Source: Prevotella sp. tf2-5 (GTDB lineage: Bacteria; Bacteroidota; Bacteroidia; Bacteroidales; Bacteroidaceae). From it: DNA of 64,000 bases. Position numbers and translations under genes: made by a program. The stretch is taken from the NCBI RefSeq assembly GCF_900115435.1, contig NZ_FOWK01000008.1:117215-181214 (forward strand). Reading direction: 5' to 3'. Of the stretch, positions 57,929 to 64,000 are shown one piece after another. Below the pieces are notes generated by a model. The model did not search any database. It saw only the letters and a list, made by a program, of their open reading frames with translations, and was not told where the DNA came from. Position 1 is the stretch's first letter, and each line of letters begins with the position of its first letter.

Positions 57929-58667
57929 TCGATGGATACTTGCGGGTCCATCCGTCCCAACGGAGACGCATCACACCAAAGAATGCCTCACCGAAAATAC
58001 CACCCGACATCTTTGAGGTGCCCTCCCGGCGGTTGACGAAGATGACAGGTACCTCCTTGATTTTAAACCCAATCTTATAGGCGGTGTATTTCATCTCTAT
58101 CTGGAAGGCATAACCCTTGAATCGGATCTTGTCGAGCTCGATGGTCTCAAGCACCTTGCGCTTGTAGCATTTGAAGCCTGCCGTGGTGTCGTGTACCGTA
58201 AAACCGGTGATAAACCGTACGTATTTCGAGGCGAAATAACTCATCAGTACCCTGCCGATGGGCCAGTTGACAACATTCACGCCACTGACATAACGACTGC
58301 CGATGGCGAGGTCATACCCCTCGTCTGCGCAAGCACTGTAAAGGCGGGGGAGGTCATTGGGGTCGTGACTGAAGTCTGCGTCCATCTCGAAGATATAGTC
58401 GTAGGTGTGTTCCAATGCCCATTTGAAGCCTGTGATATAGGCGGTACCGAGTCCCAGTTTCCCTGTCCTCTCAAGGATAAACAGTCGGTCGGAGAACTCT
58501 TTTTCCATGAGTCCTTTGACGATGGCTGCTGTACCGTCGGGTGATCCATCGTCAATGACGAGGATATGGAAACATTTCTCCAGGGAGAATACGGCACGAA
58601 TAATCTTCTCGATATTCTCTTTCTCGTTATAGGTCGGAATAATAACTATGCTGTCACTTTCGTTCAT
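57912..58667 (-). CDS. Dpm1-like family 2 glycosyltransferase (polyprenol-phosphate mannosyltransferase type)
   Basis: 251 residues, soluble GT-A fold. Motifs: IVIIPTYNEKENIEKII, LVIDDGSPDGTAAIVK (metal-binding DDGSPDGT) and IFEMDADFSHDPNDLPRL with the DAD. The end resembles Dpm1 (AFFGVMRLRWDGWTRKYPSI). It probably transfers a sugar from a nucleotide sugar to a polyprenol phosphate. The last residues and stop (ITANR) come from a GGTTAGCGGTTAACGG repeat. Two copies of the promoter repeat lie upstream. Confidence 0.93.
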   Translation of the reverse strand: MNESDSIVIIPTYNEKENIEKIIRAVFSLEKCFHILVIDDGSPDGTAAIVKGLMEKEFSDRLFILERTGKLGLGTAYITGFKWALEHTYDYIFEMDADFSHDPNDLPRLYSACADEGYDLAIGSRYVSGVNVVNWPIGRVLMSYFASKYVRFITGFTVHDTTAGFKCYKRKVLETIELDKIRFKGYAFQIEMKYTAYKIGFKIKEVPVIFVNRREGTSKMSGGIFGEAFFGVMRLRWDGWTRKYPSITANR

Positions 58668-58683
58668 ATTTGTCTATATTTGT

Positions 58684-58808
58684 TGCAAAGGTAGTGCAAA
58701 CCGAGCAAAGAACAAAATAAATCGCGATTTATTTTTTCTTTCGAGGTGCAGCCTACTTTAGACCGCAGGTCAAAGGTAGTGTAAACCGAGCAAAGAACAA
58801 AATAAAAA
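58684..58808 (-). repeat. Two copies of the family B promoter repeat
   Basis: Minus strand: GCTCGGTTTGCACTACCTTT occurs at 58684-58706 and, with one change, at 58770-58791. The first copy is followed on the plus strand by GAGGTGCAGCCTAC at 58743-58756, the same order as at 39518-39590 upstream of lptD. -7 boxes are at 58686-58693 and 58771-58778 for the leftward glycosyltransferase-plsC pair. Confidence 0.75.
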
Positions 58809-58840
58809 CAATCTTTTTTTGTCATTTGAAAAAAACTTTG

Positions 58841-58848
58841 TATTTTTG
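58841..58848 (+). promoter_or_regulatory. -7 box for the RAYT transposase gene
   Basis: TATTTTTG, 20 bases before the ATG at 58869. Confidence 0.5.
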
Positions 58849-58868
58849 CACGACTTAATCATAACTAT

Positions 58869-59657
58869 ATGGCGAGACAAGCTAGGCAGGTGAGTGGTAC
58901 GGGTATCTATCATGTAATGATGCGTGGCATTAACAGGCAGAATATTTTTGAAGATGAAGAAGATTATAAACGTTTTCGGGAGTTACTCTTTCAAATGGTG
59001 TATCCTATAGATGATACAGGGAAGGAAATTCCGGCACGTTGTACTTTTTACGCATATTGCATGATGTCTAATCATGTCCATTTGCTTATTAGAGAAACTG
59101 CAGAGAATTTGTCTGATGTCATAAAACGGATAGGTGTTTCCTACGCACAATATTTTAATAAAAAGTATGTGCATTTTGGTCATCTTTTTCAAGATCGGTT
59201 TAAGAGTGAACCAGTTAATGATGATTCATATTTCTTTACAGTCCTCCGCTACATCCATCAAAATCCTTTAGCTGCAGGAATAGTTGGCAATGTAGAAAGC
59301 TATCCATGGAGTAGTTGGGGAGAGTATGAGAGAGCCGGGAATGGTATTCCTGCCATATGTAGTACGAGACCTGTACTGGCTAGAATCCCTTTGGATGACT
59401 TAAGGTCTCTTGTGGAAGAGCCCCTTCCTAAAACCTATGAGGTACTTGAATTCGATAATAGCTACAGGAGCAAGACAGACGAAGAGATGCGAGAGTTCTT
59501 CAATAGTTCTTTCGGTATCGAACGTCCAAATGAAATACAAATGTATAGCCGTGATCGGCAAAATGATATGTTGAGAGCTGCAAAACAATTTGGTGGAAGT
59601 ATACGACAGATTGTACGCTTGACAGGCATTAGTTTTACTGTTGTCCGCAATGCGTAA
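58869..59657 (+). CDS. rayT: REP-associated tyrosine transposase (RAYT, IS200-like Y1 family)
   Basis: 262 residues. Starts MARQARQVSGTGIYHVMMRG, the usual RAYT opening; HUH metal motif in MSNHVHLLIRE; candidate nucleophile Tyr in ISVSYAQYFNKKY (actually GVSYAQYFNKKYVHFGHLFQ) with the RAYT signature GHLFQDRFKSEPV, then YIHQNPLAAGIV. The C-terminal 80 residues are the extra domain common in Bacteroidetes RAYTs. It is single-copy in the window and has no IS ends of its own. Its stop codon is followed immediately by palindrome copy D. RAYTs cut single-stranded REP hairpins; that it moves these palindromes is inference from proximity. Confidence 0.92.
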   Translation: MARQARQVSGTGIYHVMMRGINRQNIFEDEEDYKRFRELLFQMVYPIDDTGKEIPARCTFYAYCMMSNHVHLLIRETAENLSDVIKRIGVSYAQYFNKKYVHFGHLFQDRFKSEPVNDDSYFFTVLRYIHQNPLAAGIVGNVESYPWSSWGEYERAGNGIPAICSTRPVLARIPLDDLRSLVEEPLPKTYEVLEFDNSYRSKTDEEMREFFNSSFGIERPNEIQMYSRDRQNDMLRAAKQFGGSIRQIVRLTGISFTVVRNA

Positions 59658-59719
59658 CCTCACAAGGGGACAGTCCCTCTGTGAGATGGACCTCACATGG
59701 GGACAGTCCCCTTGTGAGG
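59658..59719 (-). repeat. 62-bp double palindrome, copy D, abutting the RAYT stop
   Basis: Opposite orientation to copies A-C. It begins at the base after the RAYT stop codon and ends 14 bases before the mfd start, so it fills the RAYT-mfd gap and lies in the mfd leader. Confidence 0.95.
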
Positions 59720-59733
59720 TAAAAATTTGAAAA

Positions 59734-62700
59734 ATGACGATACAAGAGTTAGTACAGCTATATGGGCATAGTCCACAGGTGGAAGCCCTACGGAAAGCAA
59801 TAGGGGAAAAGTCGGTGAGAACGATTTTCCTCCAGGGACTCGTCGCCTCCTCCGCCCCCATGCTCTTCGCCTCCCTCCCCCCTCGACAGAAGAGACCGGG
59901 GAAGACCACCTCATCCCCTCAACAAGGGGAGTCAGAGAACGTCTCCCTCTACATCCTCCAAGACGAAGAAGAGGCAGGCTATTTCTACCACGACCTCAAA
60001 CAACTACTGGGAGACGAGCATGTCCAGTTCTTCCCCTCCTCCTTCCGCCGTGCCATCAAATACGCCCAGCGGGATGCCGCCAACGAAATCCTCCGTACCG
60101 AGGTGTTGACGAAATTGGTTCAGGGGGCTGCAGGCTCACAGGGGGACAGTCCCTCTGTGAGACGGACCTCACATGGGGACAGTCCCCGTGTGAGCCTGAG
60201 CCTCGTCACCTACCCCGAGGCCCTTGCGGAGCAAGTGGTATCGGCAGCGCAGTTGCAGCAACAGACACTCGTTCTCCGGCAGGGACAGAGCGTGAAGGTC
60301 GATGACCTGGTGAGGAGTTTACGGGACTTAGGGTTCCAGGAGGTAGACTATGTCTACGAGCCCGGACAGTTTGCCCAGCGTGGTGCTATCCTCGATGTCT
60401 ATAGCTTCAGCAGTGAGTATCCCTTCCGTGTCGACTTCTTCGGTGATGATATCGACTCCCTCCGTACCTTTGAGGTCGACGACCAGTTGTCGAGGGATAA
60501 ACGGGATATTATTAGTATTGTGGGGCAGGGGGGCTCACAGGGGGACAGTCCCTCTGTGAGGCGGACCTCACATGGGGACAGTCCCCTTGTGAGCCAGTCG
60601 GAGAGGGTCTCTTTCCTCTCCTTCCTCCCGAAGGAGACGCTCCTGGTCGCCAAGGACTTCTCGTTTGTACGGGATGCGATAGACCATAGTTGTCAGGAGG
60701 CAGATCCGAAGGAGGTACAGGTGATCAGTGGGGAACAGTGGGAACAGGAGTGTGCAGCTTTCCGTCAGGTGGAGTTTGGGAGTCATCCTTCGAGGACCCC
60801 GGATGTCTCCCTGGTGTTCCATATCTCCCCGCAACCGCTGTTACACAAGAATTTCGACCTCCTCCGCCAGACCTTCTCCGACTACCAATCGAAGGGGTAT
60901 CACCTCTATGTGTTGGCGGACAGCCAGAAACAACTGGAGCGACTAAAGGAGATTTTAGACCCTCCTAAATCCCCCCTGTTTAGGGGGGACTTTCCTGACT
61001 CAGGGGGCTCACAGGGGGACAGTCCCTCTGTGAGATGGACCTCACATGGGGACAGTCCCCGTGTGAGCTCAACTCTCAACTATATCCCCACTTCCCTCCA
61101 TGCCGGTTTCATTGACCACGACCTGCAATGTTGTGTCTTCACCGACCATGAGATCTTCGACCGCTTCCACCGTTACACGCTCCGTTCTGACAAGGCACGG
61201 AGTGGGAAGGTGGCACTCACCCTCAAGGAACTCCAGCAGTTTGAGGTGGGCGACTATATCGTGCATGTCGACCATGGCATCGGGAAGTTCGGGGGATTGG
61301 TCAGGATGCCGATCAATCAGAGTTCTCAGAGTTCTCCGAGTACTCAGAGTTCTCCGAGTTCTCCGAGCTCTCCGAAGGTCCAGTACCAGGAGATGATCAA
61401 GATCATCTACCAGGGTGGGGGAGCCATCTATGTCTCCATCCACTCGCTTTATAAGGTCAGCAAATACAAGGCGCAGGATAGTGGGGAACCGCCTCGTCTC
61501 TCCCAGCTGGGTACCGGTCAGTGGGAACGGATGAAGGAACGGACGAAAAACAAACTGAAGGATATCGCCCGTGACCTCATCAAACTCTATGCGACTCGCA
61601 AACGGCAGAAGGGTTTTGCCTATAGTGCCGACAGCTTCCTGCAGCATGAGCTCGAGGCGTCGTTCCTCTATGAGGACACCCCCGACCAGTTGAAGGCGAC
61701 CAATGACGTGAAGGGGGACATGGAACAGGCCCGTCCCATGGACCGCCTGGTATGTGGGGATGTGGGTTTCGGTAAGACGGAGGTCGCTGTCCGTGCTGCT
61801 TTTAAGGCGGCGTGTGACTCCAAACAGGTGGCGGTACTGGTACCTACCACCGTCCTTGCTTTCCAGCATTACCAGACCTTCCAGCACCGTCTGAAGGACT
61901 TCCCCGTCAGGGTGGACTATCTCACCAGGGCTCGTACGGCGAAACAGACCCGTGAGATCCTCCAGGACTTGGCAGAAGGAAAAATCGATATCCTGGTCGG
62001 TACGCATAAACTCATCGGTAAGTCGGTGAAATTCAAGGACCTCGGACTGCTTATCATCGATGAGGAACAGAAATTCGGGGTGTCCACGAAAGAGAAGCTC
62101 CGCCAGCTGCGGACGAATGTCGACACCCTGACCCTCACGGCGACACCCATCCCCCGCACCCTCCAGTTCTCGCTGATGGGAGCCCGTGACCTGAGTATCA
62201 TCCAAACACCCCCGCCGAACCGCCATCCCATCCAGACGGAGATCCATACGCTCAACCCGGAGGTCATCGCTGATGCCATCCGTTTCGAACTGTCCCGCAA
62301 CGGACAGGTGTATTTCGTCAACCCGCGGATCAACGACCTCCAGCGCATCGCTGACATGATCCATAGCTATGTCCCGGAGGCTCGTCTTGCCATCGGACAT
62401 GGTCAGATGAAACCTGACGAGCTGGAACAGATCATCTTCGACTTCGTGAACTACGACTATGACGTGCTGCTCTCTACCACGATTATCGAGAACGGGATAG
62501 ATATCCCTAATGCGAATACCATCATCATCAACGGGGCACACCATTTCGGACTCTCTGACCTCCACCAGATGAGGGGCAGGGTAGGGCGTGGCAACCGCAA
62601 GGCGTACTGTTACCTGCTGGCACCGCCGCTCGCTGACCTCCCGCAGGAGAGTCGTAGACGCCTGGAGGCGTTAGAGACGTTCAGTGAACTGGGCAGCGGT

Positions 62701-63366
62701 ATCCAGATAGCGATGCAGGACCTGGACATCCGGGGTGCCGGCAACCTCCTCGGTGCCGAACAGTCGGGCTTCATCGCTGACCTCGGCTACGAGACGTATA
62801 TGAAGATCTTGAATGAGGCGATGAAAGAGCTGAGGGCCTCGAGCCCGGAATTACGGAATGACGGAACAAAGGAATCACGGAAAGGTAACCCTTCACCCTT
62901 AACCATGAACCATGAACCCATCGACACTGTCGTTGATGCCGACCTTCCCCTCTATTTCCCCGACCAGTATGTGCCGTCGGACAGTGAGCGGATGTTACTC
63001 TACCGGGAATTGGACAACCTGCAGACGGACGAGCAGCTGGAGGCATACCGCTCCCGTCTCATCGACCGTTTCGGTCCTGTACCGCCTGAGGGGGAGGAGT
63101 TGATGCGTGTTGTTCCTTTGCGTCGTGTCGCTGGTCAGTTGGGGTGTGAGAAGTTGATGTTGAGGCAGGGGCGTATGACGCTTTATTTCGTCTCGAACCC
63201 GGAGCACCCGTTCTACCAGAGTCCTGCCTTTGATGCCATCCTCCAGTTTGTCGCCACGAATCCTCGTCGTTGTCAGTTCCGTGACGCTAATGGCAAGCGC
63301 TCTCTCCTCATCGCTGATGTCCCTTCTGTCGAGTCTGCCCTTTCCCTGCTTAAATCCCTCCTTTAA
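59734..63366 (+). CDS. mfd: Transcription-repair coupling factor Mfd with multiple in-frame repeat insertions
   Basis: 1210 residues; E. coli Mfd has 1148. It removes stalled RNA polymerase and recruits UvrA. Motifs are intact: LVCGDVGFGKTEVAVRAAFK (Walker A), LLIIDEEQKFGV (DEEQ), TLTATPIPRTLQFSLMGARD, HQMRGRVGRGNRKAYCYLL and the C-terminal TRCF domain. Repeat-derived in-frame inserts: residues about 50-70 (PPRQKRPGKTTSSPQQGESE), palindromes at 134-154, 267-287 and 425-445, the terminator-like 36-mer at about 409-420 (DPPKSPLFRGDF), a Ser-rich block at 529-549 and a repeat near 1040-1060. All precede or lie outside the helicase core. No frameshift was seen. Confidence 0.96.
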   Translation: MTIQELVQLYGHSPQVEALRKAIGEKSVRTIFLQGLVASSAPMLFASLPPRQKRPGKTTSSPQQGESENVSLYILQDEEEAGYFYHDLKQLLGDEHVQFFPSSFRRAIKYAQRDAANEILRTEVLTKLVQGAAGSQGDSPSVRRTSHGDSPRVSLSLVTYPEALAEQVVSAAQLQQQTLVLRQGQSVKVDDLVRSLRDLGFQEVDYVYEPGQFAQRGAILDVYSFSSEYPFRVDFFGDDIDSLRTFEVDDQLSRDKRDIISIVGQGGSQGDSPSVRRTSHGDSPLVSQSERVSFLSFLPKETLLVAKDFSFVRDAIDHSCQEADPKEVQVISGEQWEQECAAFRQVEFGSHPSRTPDVSLVFHISPQPLLHKNFDLLRQTFSDYQSKGYHLYVLADSQKQLERLKEILDPPKSPLFRGDFPDSGGSQGDSPSVRWTSHGDSPRVSSTLNYIPTSLHAGFIDHDLQCCVFTDHEIFDRFHRYTLRSDKARSGKVALTLKELQQFEVGDYIVHVDHGIGKFGGLVRMPINQSSQSSPSTQSSPSSPSSPKVQYQEMIKIIYQGGGAIYVSIHSLYKVSKYKAQDSGEPPRLSQLGTGQWERMKERTKNKLKDIARDLIKLYATRKRQKGFAYSADSFLQHELEASFLYEDTPDQLKATNDVKGDMEQARPMDRLVCGDVGFGKTEVAVRAAFKAACDSKQVAVLVPTTVLAFQHYQTFQHRLKDFPVRVDYLTRARTAKQTREILQDLAEGKIDILVGTHKLIGKSVKFKDLGLLIIDEEQKFGVSTKEKLRQLRTNVDTLTLTATPIPRTLQFSLMGARDLSIIQTPPPNRHPIQTEIHTLNPEVIADAIRFELSRNGQVYFVNPRINDLQRIADMIHSYVPEARLAIGHGQMKPDELEQIIFDFVNYDYDVLLSTTIIENGIDIPNANTIIINGAHHFGLSDLHQMRGRVGRGNRKAYCYLLAPPLADLPQESRRRLEALETFSELGSGIQIAMQDLDIRGAGNLLGAEQSGFIADLGYETYMKILNEAMKELRASSPELRNDGTKESRKGNPSPLTMNHEPIDTVVDADLPLYFPDQYVPSDSERMLLYRELDNLQTDEQLEAYRSRLIDRFGPVPPEGEELMRVVPLRRVAGQLGCEKLMLRQGRMTLYFVSNPEHPFYQSPAFDAILQFVATNPRRCQFRDANGKRSLLIADVPSVESALSLLKSLL
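60134..60195 (-). repeat. 62-bp double palindrome, copy E, in mfd
   Basis: Opposite orientation to A-C; outer pair G-C. It codes SQGDSPSVRRTSHGDSPRVS, a frame different from that used in pyrC. Confidence 0.95.
60533..60594 (-). repeat. 62-bp double palindrome, copy F, in mfd
   Basis: Same orientation and frame as copy E; codes SQGDSPSVRRTSHGDSPLVS. Outer pair G-C. Confidence 0.95.
60958..60993 (+). repeat. 36-bp terminator-type repeat inside mfd
   Basis: Identical to 57018-57053, coding DPPKSPLFRGDF. The T-run that makes the intergenic copy a terminator is absent here (CTTTCCTG follows), so it should not stop transcription. Confidence 0.9.
61007..61068 (-). repeat. 62-bp double palindrome, copy G, in mfd
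   Basis: Same orientation and frame as copies E and F; codes SQGDSPSVRWTSHGDSPRVS. It begins 14 bases after the 36-bp repeat. Confidence 0.95.
61318..61378. repeat. Tandem CAGAGTTCTC repeat inside mfd
   Basis: Six to seven units (CAGAGTTCTCAGAG, TTCTCCGAGTACTCAGAG, TTCTCCGAGCTCTCCGAAG) coding NQSSQSSPSTQSSPSSPSSP. A similar tandem lies in dnaX at about 50900-50955. Confidence 0.85.
62845..62915. repeat. GGAATTACGGAATGACGG repeat inside mfd
   Basis: Units GGAATTACGGAATGACGGAA and GGAATCACGGAAAGG, plus AACCATGAACCATGAACCC, in frame near residues 1040-1060 (SPELRNDGTKESRKG). Matches the reverse of the 42429-42478 tandem. Confidence 0.65.
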
Positions 63367-63742
63367 AAGTCACACAGATCTTGTAGATCGCACAGATTTA
63401 TTTGCCACGGATTTTTAATGGATTCGCACGTTGTGCGAAGAAATTATTCAAAATTAACGATGGTATGGGCTGTAACTGCCTATCGGCAGCTCCCATGCTG
63501 TTTTGATTGTCTGTGATCTCAAGCAAGCTTGGCTCACCTACACTCAAACCACCATGCATCATCTTTTCGATGATGTTACATCCCAAACCATCTCAAAAAA
63601 TTATTCAAAGCTGGCGCATACCTATACTAGTTCCAAGTATAATTTTAGACTACGCCACTCCGGAACATTTCTGGATTAATCAAAGCTGGCGCCTCCCAGC
63701 TCACAGGGGGACAGTCCTAGGTTGTTAAGTTAGCATACCATT
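63367..63742. repeat. Non-coding region with short repeats and a truncated palindrome
   Basis: 376 bases after mfd with no supportable gene. It contains CAAAGCTGGCGC twice (about 63606 and 63680), ATTATTC motifs, and at 63699-63717 the first 19 bases of the 62-bp palindrome (copy H, GCTCACAGGGGGACAGTCC). The palindrome breaks off next to sequence leading to the transposase remnant. Confidence 0.6.
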
Positions 63743-64000
63743 TTATGCTATATTTTTAACCACATTCATTCTTTTAATGGAGGGGTTTGGCAATAAGTTG
63801 TCCCCTCTCCATTTCTTGATGTCGGTAATGGTAGTTCTGGCAAGCAAATGGCTGACGTTAAAATTTCTACAGTCATCAATTGTGCTGACTTTGAGTGACA
63901 GCGGAATCAATAGCACAAGTGGTGTGTATCCGTTGTTCTTGTTGGGTGACATCCTTGCTTTGAAACATCCGAATGTCGACTCGATGATGTCTGAGGTTAT
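63743..64000 (-). mobile_element. Transposase, C-terminal part, cut by right edge
   Basis: A minus-strand frame enters at the right edge and stops at 63743. The visible 85 residues include DIIESTFGCFKARMSPNKNN, GYTPLVLLIPLSLKV and DIKKWRGDNLLPNPSIKRMN, which look like the C-terminal end of a Bacteroidetes IS transposase (ESTFG is typical of DDE-type ends). Family not determined. Its right end probably lies near 63718, where palindrome copy H is broken, so the IS may have inserted into a palindrome. Confidence 0.55.

Noticed and set aside
54528..61068. Palindrome cluster as a CRISPR array
   Set aside because: Copies are irregularly spaced by hundreds to thousands of bases, lie inside genes, and no cas genes are present.
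61069..62565. 498-residue open frame on the minus strand opposite mfd
   Set aside because: It has no recognisable family or signal and mirrors mfd codon use; a shadow frame.
59734..63366. mfd as a pseudogene because of its repeats
   Set aside because: The frame is continuous for 1210 codons and all helicase motifs are intact.
63398..63586. 62-residue minus-strand frame after mfd
   Set aside because: Short, no start context or family; it lies in repeat-rich non-coding DNA.

Overview
The window reads as chromosomal DNA of a Bacteroidales bacterium, most likely Prevotellaceae. The support is: Bacteroidetes-type -7 boxes (TAnnTTTG, often inside TTCGTAnnTTTGC) before many genes, few Shine-Dalgarno sites, a type III glutamine synthetase, a Bacteroidetes-type LptD, L25/Ctc with a long tail, an ECF sigma/anti-sigma/outer-membrane operon, DUF4369-type and GH43 lipoproteins, and many short AT-rich tandem repeats between genes. 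No rRNA and no CRISPR array were seen. Two tRNA genes are present: Val(CAC) and Arg(CCG).

Layout. 1-3.4 kb: nusB (cut by the left edge), rplY-pth-hslR and a Ca/Na antiporter. 3.4-7.6 kb: leftward ECF sigma, anti-sigma, secreted protein and outer-membrane barrel operon. 7.7-10.3 kb: two unusual winged-helix regulators and two exported proteins of unknown role. 10.5-28.8 kb: a nitrogen block with dapF-dapL-glnN and gltB-gltD on the minus strand, and glnB-amt-porin-pyrG-purF-like-asnB on the plus strand; almost all make or use glutamine, glutamate or ammonium. 28.8-33.1 kb: beta-helix surface protein, TlpA-like thioredoxin and a short histidine kinase. 33.3-34.6 kb: a queuosine operon (precursor transporter and queF) behind a likely preQ1-I riboswitch. 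34.6-46 kb: GH43 lipoprotein, small lipoprotein, a carboxyltransferase, an HD protein, LptD, a CPA2 antiporter and pepT. 46.3-49.1 kb: a degraded 2.7-kb integrative element at tRNA-Arg(CCG), bounded by a 51-bp perfect direct repeat, carrying an AbiEi-like/Fic protein and a catalytically headless integrase. 49.4-63.4 kb: asnA, dnaX, a divIC/ftsB-like gene, pyrC, a free-standing MetH activation domain, a metallophosphoesterase, plsC, a Dpm1-like glycosyltransferase, a RAYT transposase and mfd. 63.4-64 kb: repeats and an IS transposase cut by the right edge.

The most unusual feature is in the last 10 kb. A REP-associated tyrosine transposase (RAYT, 58869-59657) lies amid seven full copies and one truncated copy of a 62-bp double palindrome. 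No copy was seen in the first 54 kb. Five of the seven full copies lie inside conserved genes, in frame: one in pyrC, one in the MetH activation-domain gene and three in mfd. The element is free of stop codons in four of its six reading frames, so it can act as a protein linker. Other short repeat families also sit in frame in housekeeping genes: a terminator-like hairpin and tandem AGAGTTCTC, GGAATTACGG and TCTAGA repeats in mfd, dnaX and pyrC, and an AT-rich repeat in asnB. mfd alone carries at least six such inserts while keeping its helicase motifs. This looks like a RAYT-linked repeat that has colonised coding sequence without breaking it.
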